A DNA stretch of 12,397 nt from positions 1 to 12,397 of the forward strand of contig JAAZCF010000317.1 of the NCBI GenBank assembly GCA_012513425.1, in the 5' to 3' direction. The position numbers and the translations under genes were made by a program. The stretch comes from Bacteroidales bacterium. GTDB lineage: Bacteria; Bacteroidota; Bacteroidia; Bacteroidales; UBA932. The notes beneath the pieces are model-generated. The model did not search any database. It worked only from the letters and a program-made list of their open reading frames with translations, and had not been told where the DNA came from. Below, piece by piece: positions 1 to 6,811 of this stretch; position 1 is the first letter of the stretch; every line of letters starts with the position of its first letter.

Positions 1-2
1 CT

Positions 3-1805
3 TATACTGTGACAGTAGCCCCAAAAGATATTAAGGTGGAGAGCGTGGCTATTGAGCCAACAGAGCTAACTATCATAATAGACGAGAGTTCACAGCTAAC
101 GGCAGTCATCACTCCGGAGAATGCAACAAACAAAAATGTGAATTGGAAGAGCTCTGATGAGTCTGTAGCTAAGGTTGCAGCAGGTAAGGTTACAGCCATC
201 AAAGTAGGAAGCGCGACAATCACAGCAACTACAGAAGAAGGCGGCAAGATAGCAAGCTGTAAAGTGACGGTAAAAGAGAAGCCTGTGGCAGTAACAGGAG
301 TGAAGATGGTTATTTCAAGTTCTACAATATTTTCTTGTAACAGCCAACAATTGTACTGTGTAATAGCGCCAAGTAATGCAACAAACAAAACAGTGAAATG
401 GAGCAGTAGTGATGAAAGTGTGGCAACAGTGAGTAGCAGCGGCAACGTTACTGGTGTATCTTCCGGCTATGCCACAATTACAGTTACCACAGAAGATGGT
501 GGCTTCACAGCAGAGAGCAAAATCATAGGCACAGTACCTATTTCTGTCACAGGAATAACGCTCAATAAAAGCTCTGTGACTTTACTTGAAGGAGAACAAG
601 ATCATCTTGTGGCCATAGTCACTCCGGCAAATGCCACAAATAAAAAGATAGAATGGACATCCAGCAACACGTCAGTGGCAACAGTATCCGACAATGGCAC
701 AGTAACAGCGATAGCTACAGGTAATGCGACAATCACAGCCATAACAGAAGATAAAGGCTTTGAGGCCACTTGCGAAGTGGAAGTTAGGGAAATCATTATT
801 GATATCCCTGATGCAAATTTCAAGAATTACTTGGTAAACAGAGCCCGTTTTGACACCAATGGAGATGGTGAGATATCGCTTAAAGAAGCAAAGATTCCAA
901 CCACAATTGATTGCTCTAGTAAAGGAATTGGTAGTTTGGAGGGAATCCAGTATTTTACCGCGTTGACTAGTTTAAATTGCAGCACAAATTCACTTACTTC
1001 AATAGATTTGTCTGCGAATACCGCGCTGACAAATTTATATTGCCACAAAAATACACTTACATCATTAGATTTGTCCAATGATACAGCGTTGACTTATTTA
1101 AGCTGCTACACAAATAAACTTACAGCCTTAGATCTGTCAGATAATACATCATTGACTTATTTAAGCTGCTACAAAAATTCACTTACTTCATTAGATTTGT
1201 CCGCGAATACCGCGTTGACTAATTTAGATTGCAACTCAAATAAACTAACATCATTAGAATTGCCATCTAGCACGGCATTGACTTGGGTAGATTGCCACGG
1301 AAATCTACTTACAACCGTAGATCTGTCCTCGAATACCGCGTTAACTTATTTCCGTTGCTACAATAATCAACTTACATCCTTAGATGTGTCCAAAAATACC
1401 GCGTTGACTTTTTTAGATTTTTTCACTAATCAACTTACATCATTAGATGTGTCCAAGAATACTGCGTTGACTACGTTAAATTGCTACTATAATCAACTTA
1501 CATCATTAGATTTGTCCTCGAATACCGCGTTGACTTCATTATGGTGCTACTATAATCAACTTACATCACTAGATTTGTCCAAGAATACCGCGTTGACTCA
1601 GTTATATTGCCAATATAATCGACTTACATCATTAGATTTGTCCGCAAATACCGCTTTGACTGTATTACAATGCGGCAGGCAGACGACGAGTGGTGGAATA
1701 CCACTCTCGCTGACCTTGCTTATAAGTCAACAGAATATGTGGAATAATATGTTGGCTAGTTATGCTTCTTTTAATTCAAATGTGACTCCACACTTCATTC
1801 CATAA
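3..1805 (+). CDS. Big2-domain / leucine-rich repeat surface protein LRR-A (5' end outside window)
   Basis: The reading frame is open to the left edge (TAT ACT before the GTG at 9), so that GTG is probably not the start and the N-terminus is missing. The first residues (YTVTV) look like the end of another Ig-like domain. Three complete Big2 domains follow (about 36-278, 291-530, 546-788), each with the NATNK...W.SS...VA.V pattern. A canonical EF-hand-like loop (DTNGDGEISLKE) lies at 852-887. Eleven 21-residue LRRs run from 960 to 1652, with a twelfth starting unit from 1653, consensus ALTxLxCxxNxLTSLDLSxNT. The C-terminal cap (CGRQ...LSLTLL...MWN...YASFN) is shared with LRR-B. This architecture is known from secreted or lipid-anchored Bacteroidales proteins; roles in adhesion or ligand binding are plausible but not shown. 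The paralogue carries a lipoprotein signal, so surface anchoring of LRR-A is a reasonable guess. No ligand can be named. Confidence 0.9.
   Translation, partial: YTVTVAPKDIKVESVAIEPTELTIIIDESSQLTAVITPENATNKNVNWKSSDESVAKVAAGKVTAIKVGSATITATTEEGGKIASCKVTVKEKPVAVTGVKMVISSSTIFSCNSQQLYCVIAPSNATNKTVKWSSSDESVATVSSSGNVTGVSSGYATITVTTEDGGFTAESKIIGTVPISVTGITLNKSSVTLLEGEQDHLVAIVTPANATNKKIEWTSSNTSVATVSDNGTVTAIATGNATITAITEDKGFEATCEVEVREIIIDIPDANFKNYLVNRARFDTNGDGEISLKEAKIPTTIDCSSKGIGSLEGIQYFTALTSLNCSTNSLTSIDLSANTALTNLYCHKNTLTSLDLSNDTALTYLSCYTNKLTALDLSDNTSLTYLSCYKNSLTSLDLSANTALTNLDCNSNKLTSLELPSSTALTWVDCHGNLLTTVDLSSNTALTYFRCYNNQLTSLDVSKNTALTFLDFFTNQLTSLDVSKNTALTTLNCYYNQLTSLDLSSNTALTSLWCYYNQLTSLDLSKNTALTQLYCQYNRLTSLDLSANTALTVLQCGRQTTSGGIPLSLTLLISQQNMWNNMLASYASFNSNVTPHFIP
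960..1673 (+). repeat. 63-bp tandem repeat array encoding the LRRs
   Basis: Eleven complete 63-base units and the start of a twelfth, all in frame, each beginning at the codons for (A/S)LT. Units 7 to 11 (from about 1338) share nearly the same DNA backbone, for example AATCAACTTACATCA and AATAC(C/T)GCGTTGACT, which suggests recent expansion or gene conversion. Differences between units fall mainly on the residues flanking the conserved Leu in LTxLxC and just after the Cys. Eleven of the twelve units carry the Cys; the unit at about 1401-1463 has Phe instead. Confidence 0.9.
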
Positions 1806-1825
1806 TAATCAAGAGCCCATTAAAT

Positions 1826-1845
1826 AAATCGGAACATTCCGATTT
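1826..1845. terminator. Possible hairpin terminator after LRR-A
   Basis: AAATCGGA and TCCGATTT form a perfect 8-bp stem with a 4-base loop (ACAT), 20 bases after the LRR-A stop. A T-rich stretch (TTTACGATTTTC) follows, but there is no clean U-tract. The equivalent position in the LRR-B flank has diverged and cannot form this hairpin. It may be a weak terminator. Confidence 0.4.
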
Positions 1846-2001
1846 ACGATTTTCAAGGTTTGGATGGGAGACGGGCATTGGCTCAGGATAGTACTCCTGA
1901 CACTTGTGCGACAAAAGCGCTACAGATATCTCAAACTGATATAATGCAAGAAGGTGACCCCAACAAAAAGGTCACATTCTCCTTTGTAGAGGAGATATTC
2001 T

Positions 2002-2070
2002 CATTCCTCAATAGGTTTATATTGAGGAACCAAAGATTTCATGATAATCCAATCAAACAAATAAGCAACG
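2002..2070 (-). pseudogene. 3' terminal fragment of the MFS transporter gene
   Basis: Read on the minus strand, this encodes VAYLFDWIIMKSLVPQYKPI followed by EE and a TGA stop. The intact transporter at 3603-5051 ends VAYLIGWIIMKSLVPQYKPI, EE, TAA. Twenty of 22 residues match and the frame is kept to the stop; the two substitutions are adjacent (Ile-Gly to Phe-Asp). Beyond 2070 the homology ends at once, with no start codon and no other part of the gene. It is a remnant left by a duplication or recombination that carried the LRR gene with the tail of its convergent neighbour. It should not be functional. Confidence 0.88.
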
Positions 2071-2124
2071 TCGCAAACTCTTATAATTTGTGTAAAATAC
2101 GTTGTCTACTTGACAATAATTTAA

Positions 2125-2155
2125 CTTGCAGATTTAGCAAAATTAACTACCTTTG
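2125..2155 (+). promoter_or_regulatory. Bacteroidetes-type promoter of tRNA-Lys
   Basis: TACCTTTG at 2148-2155 matches the TAnnTTTG -7 element. TTG at 2126-2128 lies 19 bases upstream, in the position of the -33 element. Transcription would begin shortly before the tRNA 5' end at 2173. The promoter lies entirely downstream of the duplication junction. Confidence 0.65.
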
Positions 2156-2172
2156 CATTCCCAATTAAAGAC

Positions 2173-2245
2173 GCTTCCTTAGCTCAGTTGGTAGAGCACG
2201 ACACTCTTAATGTTGGGGTCCAGGGTTCGAGACCCTGAGGGAGCA
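2173..2245 (+). tRNA. tRNA-Lys (anticodon CTT)
   Basis: A full 73-base cloverleaf can be drawn. The acceptor stem is GCTTCCT with AGGGAGC (one T-G wobble), the D stem is GCTC/GAGC, and the anticodon stem is CGACA/TGTTG with loop CTCTTAA giving anticodon CTT. The T stem is CAGGG/CCCTG with loop TTCGAGA, and the discriminator is A. Only CC of the 3' CCA is encoded, so the end must be completed by the CCA-adding enzyme. It reads AAG lysine codons. Confidence 0.95.
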
Positions 2246-2255
2246 CCTCTTATAG

Positions 2256-2293
2256 ACGCAAGTTGTTAATATTAAGCAACTTGCGTTTTTTTT
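2256..2293 (+). terminator. Intrinsic terminator of tRNA-Lys
   Basis: A perfect 10-bp stem (ACGCAAGTTG / CAACTTGCGT) with an 11-base AT-rich loop is followed directly by eight T's. It lies 11 bases after the tRNA and closes the single-gene transcript. Confidence 0.9.
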
Positions 2294-2608
2294 CTTTACC
2301 AAAAACTTACTAACTGACTGATTGACTTTTTCTTGAGCTTATTTTTCGGTCAGTCAATTTTCTTCACGGAATCAGTCAAAAACAAGATGCCCCAGCCAAT
2401 ATTTCTTTCTCGAATCTGTACTTTTAATTAATAATCAAACATCATATATGATATTCCAAAATGATCATATCTTAATCATTGTCAATATACTAGACGCTTT
2501 TAGGCATTTTGGAATGCGTACAATATAAAATATTTTATGATATAATATATCAAATTCAAATCTTTTCTTTCTTTGCTAGGATGAATGACTTAACCTTTTC
2601 TTTATTCT
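2294..2608. other. AT-rich intergenic region upstream of LRR-B
   Basis: No convincing gene is seen here. Two structures stand out. At 2316-2377 there is a cluster of GTCA-rich inverted repeats (GACTGATT at 2316-2323 with AATCAGTC at 2370-2377; ATTGACT at 2321-2327 with AGTCAAT at 2352-2358). At 2453-2463 and 2505-2515 there is a perfect 11-bp inverted repeat, ATTCCAAAATG / CATTTTGGAAT, spaced by 41 bases. The LRR-B promoter must lie here or close by, but I see no clear TAnnTTTG element. Confidence 0.5.
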
Positions 2609-3400
2609 ATGAAAACTTTATTTCGCAATTCAATTTGCGTCATTGCCATTGCTATGATGGCAATGGTCTCTTGTTCTTGTCAAGAGAAAGAAGTGGAAGT
2701 GACCGGTGTGAGTGTGTTTCCAACCACGATGACAATTTATGTCGGTGGATCTACAGCAAACATCACGGCTACCGAATAGCCTGACAATGCAACATATGTA
2801 TTATTGCTGTGGAGCAGCAGCAACGCCTCAGTGGCAACAGTATCCGACAATGGCACAGTAACATGGATTTCTAAAGGTGCTGCCACAATTACAGCAACAA
2901 CAGTAGATAACGGCTTTAATGCCACATGCAAAGTGGAAGCTACGGATATCATCAATATCCCTGATATTAATTTCAAGGATTGCTTATTTGAAGCATGTTC
3001 CGACACTAATAATGATGGTAAGATATCGCTTCAAGAAGCAAAGAATATAACCGAAATTGATTGCATGGTTTTGGAAATTGGTAGTTTGGAGGGAATCCAG
3101 TATTATACCGAGTTGACTTATTTAGATTGCTGTTATAATCAACTTACATCAATTGATGTGTCCGCGAATACAAAATTGGTACAGTTAGTTTGCTACTCAA
3201 ATCATCTTTCAGTTTTAAATGTGTCCCATAATACCAAGATGGCTACTTTATTGTGCGGTAATCAGAAAACGAGTTATGGACTAAATTTTCAACAACTCTC
3301 GCTGACCTTGCTTAACAGTCAGCTGGGTATGTGGAATATTATGACTAGTCCAAATTCACCTAATTATGCTTCTTTCAATACGCATGTGGAACTAACCTAA
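2609..3400 (+). pseudogene. Big2/LRR lipoprotein LRR-B, interrupted by an in-frame amber codon
   Basis: From ATG 2609 the frame reads MKTLFRNSICVIAIAMMAMV then SCSCQEKE: a lipoprotein signal peptide with a lipobox-like VSC. The start of a Big2 domain follows (VTGVSVFPTTMTIYVGG...NITATE). TAG at 2777-2779 (codon 57) then stops translation. The same frame continues without shift as PDNATYVLLLWSSSNASVAT, the rest of the same Big2 domain. After it come an EF-hand-like loop (DTNNDGKISLQE), two full and one partial 21-residue LRR, and the same C-terminal cap as LRR-A, ending at 3400. The full product would be 263 residues. A single base change could have created the TAG. The downstream open part has only a TTG (2804) as potential start near its left edge and would lack any export signal. 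Likely a recent pseudogene; readthrough or a sequencing error cannot be excluded. Confidence 0.85.
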
Positions 3401-3409
3401 ATTTCAATA

Positions 3410-3672
3410 TAATCGAGAGCCCATAAATATATTTGATCGTTCCAATTTACGATTTCCTTGGTTTGGATTGGTGGCGAGCATTGACTCAGTACAGGATTCC
3501 TGACACTTTTGCGACAAAAGCGCTACAGATATCTCAACCTGATATAACGCAAGAAGGTGACCTAAAAAAATGTCACCTTCACATTTGATAGAGGAAATAT
3601 TCTTATTCCTCGATAGGTTTATATTGAGGAACCAAAGATTTCATGATAATCCAACCAATCAAATAAGCAACG
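3410..3672. repeat. Copy B of the duplicated 3' flank
   Basis: Direct repeat partner of 1809-2071, lying between the LRR-B stop and the interior of the transporter 3' end. It contains a perfect inverted repeat, AAGGTGAC (3554-3561) with GTCACCTT (3572-3579), around an A-rich 10-base loop. This hairpin sits between two converging genes and may help end transcription, although no T-tract follows it on either strand. Nothing else recognisable is present between 3401 and 3602. Confidence 0.85.
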
Positions 3673-5051
3673 GCACAGAAACAGAAGATGATGAAGTAGC
3701 CTGCAGGCTTGCCTTCGAAGCCCATGAATTGCATATTTGTTGCCTCTGCAAAGTCAAACAAACGACCTGAGGTAGTGTTTACCAAGAAACAACCAAGACC
3801 GCCGGCCATACCGCCGATACCTGTGACAGTTGCAATATCTCTCTTAGGGAACATATCGCCAACAGTAGAGAAAATATTAGCTGACCATGATTGGTGAGCA
3901 GCACCTACAATACCGATGATGATTATAGGAAACCAATAAGAATATGTACCGAGTGGTTGTGCGAACAGAGCCAGAAGAGGGAAGAATGCAAAGATGAGCA
4001 TAGAGCGCATACGACTATTGAATGGATGCATATGCTTTTTATTTACAAAATATGTTGGCAAGTAACCACCCACAAGAGAAATCATTGTAATAGCATACAA
4101 CACGAAGATTGCCCAACGGCTCTCAACAGAAGCAGTGCTATATCCGTAAACTGAACTTAAGTATGCAGGAGTCCAGAACAAGAAGAACCACCACACGCCG
4201 TCAGTCATGAATTTACCAACAGCAAAAGCCCAAGTTTGTTTATGTTTCAAGCATTTGAAAATTCCTGAGCTCTTCTCTTTTTTCTCTTCTTTTACAATAG
4301 CTTTTCCTTCAGCTATGTCATCTTGGTGAATGTACTCAAGCTCAGCCTCATTCACGTGTTTGTTCTGTTCAGGCTTTGCGTATAGAAGCAACCATACTCC
4401 CATCCAGATAAAACCAAGGGCACCAATGATGATAAATGCCATTTCCCAACCATATTTTTGAGCAATCAAAGGAATAGTAAGCGGAGCAATCAGCGGACCG
4501 ATTTGAGCACCTGCATTGAAAATAGCTGTTGAGAAAGCGCGGTCTTTCTTTGGAAAATACTCTGCAGTAACTTTGATGGCTGCAGGGAAGTTTCCTGCCT
4601 CGCCAACAGCGAGGACGAAACGCGCAATAATGAAGAACCAGACGCTGACAGACGTAATCATTAGAGCTACATTGCCTGAGGCTTGAATCATAGCCATTTT
4701 GTCAGAAAGAATAGCACCATCGCTGAAGGCATTTACCCATAGTCTGGTTCCAAGACCGCAAAGTGCATGAAGACATGCGCCTACTGACCAAATTGTAATA
4801 GCCCATGCATAGCCTTTTTTAGTGCCGCACCAGTCGATGAACCGTCCGGCAAAAAGCATTGCGCAAGCATATAGAAGAGAGAACCAACCGGTAATGTTAC
4901 CATAATGAGTATCTGTCCAGTGGAATTCAGGGGCAATAAAATCTGCCCAAGTGAGGGAAAGTACCTGACGGTCAAGATAATTGACTGTTGTGGCTGCAAA
5001 CAGCATGGCACACATCACCCACCTGAAATTTGTTGCTTTTGTAATATTCAT
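3603..5051 (-). CDS. exuT: MFS transporter, ExuT-like hexuronate permease
   Basis: A 482-residue, 12-helix type major facilitator protein of the anion:cation symporter family. NYLDRQVL at residues 24-31 and GEAGNFPAAIKVTAEYFPKK at 150-169 are typical of the ExuT/GudP group, which takes up galacturonate, glucuronate or related sugar acids by proton symport across the inner membrane. A hydrophilic loop at about 225-265, rich in Lys and Glu, separates the two six-helix halves. A stretch of about 30 residues (106-134) lies between predicted helices 3 and 4 and seems usual for Bacteroidales homologues. The gene is 82 bases downstream of the Na/Pi cotransporter on the same strand and converges on LRR-B. 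Its last 69 bases also occur as a remnant at 2002-2070. Substrate is inferred from family only; no uronate catabolic genes are visible nearby. Confidence 0.85.
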   Translation of the reverse strand: MNITKATNFRWVMCAMLFAATTVNYLDRQVLSLTWADFIAPEFHWTDTHYGNITGWFSLLYACAMLFAGRFIDWCGTKKGYAWAITIWSVGACLHALCGLGTRLWVNAFSDGAILSDKMAMIQASGNVALMITSVSVWFFIIARFVLAVGEAGNFPAAIKVTAEYFPKKDRAFSTAIFNAGAQIGPLIAPLTIPLIAQKYGWEMAFIIIGALGFIWMGVWLLLYAKPEQNKHVNEAELEYIHQDDIAEGKAIVKEEKKEKSSGIFKCLKHKQTWAFAVGKFMTDGVWWFFLFWTPAYLSSVYGYSTASVESRWAIFVLYAITMISLVGGYLPTYFVNKKHMHPFNSRMRSMLIFAFFPLLALFAQPLGTYSYWFPIIIIGIVGAAHQSWSANIFSTVGDMFPKRDIATVTGIGGMAGGLGCFLVNTTSGRLFDFAEATNMQFMGFEGKPAGYFIIFCFCAVAYLIGWIIMKSLVPQYKPIEE

Positions 5052-5109
5052 AAGTTGATTTATAGAAGTATTATTAGAATTGGGTTGAAAATATGTAAAT
5101 GTAAAAAGA

Positions 5110-5135
5110 AGAAATGATAATTCATAACCATTTCT
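5110..5135 (-). terminator. Possible weak terminator after the Na/Pi cotransporter gene
   Basis: On the minus strand AGAAATG and CATTTCT form a 7-bp AT-rich stem with a 12-base loop, followed by TCTTTTTAC. The stem overlaps the TAG stop of the upstream gene. Pairing is weak, so it may only reduce readthrough into the MFS gene. No clear promoter for that gene is visible in the gap. Confidence 0.35.
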
Positions 5136-6810
5136 ATAGGTGCGTGATTACTTTGGCGACATTCATAAAGTGGTCGGCAATACGTTCCACATTTGAAGAA
5201 AGAGAAAGATAGTGGGCTCCTACATCGGGAGTACAAACCTGAGCGGAAAGGCGCGCAATGTGGTTATCTTCCATCAAATGAGTAAAATCGTCAATGCTGT
5301 CTTCAATAGCAGCGGCCTTGGCCAAAGCATCGCGGTCATTGAAAATGTAGGCAGACATTACATTCGCATATAGTTCATTTACCAATTTTTTAACTTCAAG
5401 AATTTCATCAATAGCCGCAGGAGTGAAGCCTTGGTGGGTTTCACCGAGAGACACTGCATACTCAATAATGTTTTCTGCATGGTCGCCAATACGCTCAATG
5501 TCTCTCACTGTACGAAAAGTTGTGGAGAGGTAAACATGGTCCTCACTACTGAGATGAGGCTTGGGACTTAGCTTTACTACATAGTCTGTAATTGCCCCGT
5601 TGAGGAAATCTAATTCCTTTTCATTAAATTGAAAGGTTTTGAGATTGTCAAAGTTGAGGCGGGTAATGACATCCAAGCATGAGTTGAAGTTAGTTAACGC
5701 AATCGAAGCCATGTTAACAATCTCATTTTTGGTCTGTTGCACAGCTACTGCCGGAGTTGTCAACATATTCTCATCTATATAAAATACGTGCTCAGTTTCT
5801 TCGCTAAATTCATGATTACTAGAAGGAATCAGTTTGCAGACAAGCTGTACCAATAAATTGGTAAGAGGCAGCACAATGATCACTGTAGAGATATTAAAAA
5901 AAGTGTGGAACATTGCGAGTTGCGTCTGAGGAGCGCCAGGAAACATGTCTGCAAATATATTTCCTAAGGTTGTTCCACCGGTGGCAATCTTGATAAGCAG
6001 CCCAGCAACAAGAAAAATGAACACGCCACTGCAGTTGAACAGCAAGTGGATAAGTGCAGTGCGTTTGGCGTTTTTGCCGCTGGTAATACCTGCGATAATT
6101 GCAACCACGCATGATCCGATATTTGAACCCATTGTGAGCATAATACCTTGGTCCAAAGAAATCAATTCCGTGAAGACCATGGCAATGGCAATAGAAGTCA
6201 TGACAGAAGAACTCTGAATAATAGCAGTGAGCAGAGCTCCCAAAAGAACCAACAACAGAGGATTTGAGATGCTGGCAAGGAATAATCTGACATTTTCCAA
6301 TTCAGAAAAATCTTTCATAGAATTACTCATCATCTCAAGACCAACGAAGAGCATTCCGAAGCCCGACAAAATGCCGCCGGCCAATTTGAGTTTATTGCTC
6401 TTCCCGAATAGAGCTAAAAAGGCACCGACTCCTACCATAGCAGAAAAAATGACTGTGGTTGATACCCCGCTACTACCAAACATACCCAAAGCCACAATCT
6501 GAGCTGTGACAGTAGTACCGATGTTTGCTCCGTAAATTATAGTAGCTGCCTGAGTGAGAGACATGATGCCGGCATTAACAAAGCCGATTACCATGACTGT
6601 TGTTGCTCCTGAGCTTTGAATGGCTGCTGTGCCAAGGGTACCGATGCCGACTCCTAACAATTTGCTATGAGAGGCTTTTGAAAATAAACTTTTCAGTTTC
6701 TTACTGCTGGCAGATTCGAGATTTTGACTCATCATCTGGCAGGCTATCAAAAAGATACCAATGCCTGCAAGAAGGGTAAGAACGGCTGAAATAACTGCTG
6801 CTGTGGTCAT
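5134..6810 (-). CDS. Na+/phosphate cotransporter family protein with C-terminal PhoU module
   Basis: 558 residues. The membrane half holds the two inverted Na/Pi-cotransport repeats, each with the signature QSS (residues 65-67 and 199-201) followed by a G(A/S)NIG motif (94-98 and 228-232). The soluble C-terminal part, from about 355, is PhoU-like: helical, with two (V/I)ERI(G/A)DH motifs at about 438-444 and 541-547, which in PhoU proteins help bind metal. This is the NptA/YjbB-type architecture, which moves inorganic phosphate across the inner membrane coupled to sodium; export or import cannot be told from sequence. The start ATG is 1 base after the stop of the upstream gene, so the two are translated from one mRNA. 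The gene ends in TAG. The PhoU part suggests control by cellular phosphate status. Confidence 0.93.
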   Translation of the reverse strand: MTTAAVISAVLTLLAGIGIFLIACQMMSQNLESASSKKLKSLFSKASHSKLLGVGIGTLGTAAIQSSGATTVMVIGFVNAGIMSLTQAATIIYGANIGTTVTAQIVALGMFGSSGVSTTVIFSAMVGVGAFLALFGKSNKLKLAGGILSGFGMLFVGLEMMSNSMKDFSELENVRLFLASISNPLLLVLLGALLTAIIQSSSVMTSIAIAMVFTELISLDQGIMLTMGSNIGSCVVAIIAGITSGKNAKRTALIHLLFNCSGVFIFLVAGLLIKIATGGTTLGNIFADMFPGAPQTQLAMFHTFFNISTVIIVLPLTNLLVQLVCKLIPSSNHEFSEETEHVFYIDENMLTTPAVAVQQTKNEIVNMASIALTNFNSCLDVITRLNFDNLKTFQFNEKELDFLNGAITDYVVKLSPKPHLSSEDHVYLSTTFRTVRDIERIGDHAENIIEYAVSLGETHQGFTPAAIDEILEVKKLVNELYANVMSAYIFNDRDALAKAAAIEDSIDDFTHLMEDNHIARLSAQVCTPDVGAHYLSLSSNVERIADHFMNVAKVITHL

Positions 6811-6811
6811 T

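Larger units (their letters stand above)
1809..2071. repeat. Copy A of the duplicated 3' flank
   Basis: This stretch is a diverged direct repeat of 3410-3672. By eye roughly 80-85% of bases match in the distal part, with long identical runs such as GCGACAAAAGCGCTACAGAT and a 40-base identical block near 2012-2051. Similarity begins inside the LRR genes and stops abruptly at 2071, after GCAACG. It contains an imperfect hairpin (AAGGTGACC...GGTCACATT, 1951-1978) that is also present in copy B, and it ends in a fragment of the transporter gene. The sequence between the LRR stop and that fragment shows no convincing ORF. Confidence 0.85.

Noticed and set aside
960..1673. CRISPR-like array
   Set aside because: The 63-base periodicity is an in-frame protein repeat (LRR) with no separate spacers.
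1860..2168. A 102-codon ORF whose product shares RFILRNQRFHDNP with an ORF at 3570-3770
   Set aside because: The shared peptide is the antisense reading of the transporter tail present in both copies of the duplicated flank. There is no coding signal of its own, and the two ORFs diverge outside that tail.
2227..2250. tRNA 3' end as an integration attachment site
   Set aside because: No second copy of the tRNA 3' sequence and no integrase were found in the window.
2777..2779. Genome-wide recoding of TAG as an amino acid
   Set aside because: gyrA (10145-10147) and the Na/Pi cotransporter (5134-5136 on the minus strand) end at TAG at the expected C-terminal positions, so TAG works as a stop in this organism.
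2509..2784. A 91-codon plus-strand ORF before LRR-B
   Set aside because: It overlaps the LRR-B signal peptide region in another frame and has a composition typical of a shadow. The frame from 2609 gives a proper lipoprotein signal and Big2 start.
2804..3400. LRR-B as an intact gene starting at TTG 2804
   Set aside because: This start falls in the middle of a Big2 domain and removes the export signal. The same frame upstream encodes the missing half of the domain and a signal peptide, so an interrupted gene fits better.
5945..6502. Plus-strand ORFs opposite the Na/Pi cotransporter gene
   Set aside because: They are antisense shadows of a well-supported gene and resemble no family.
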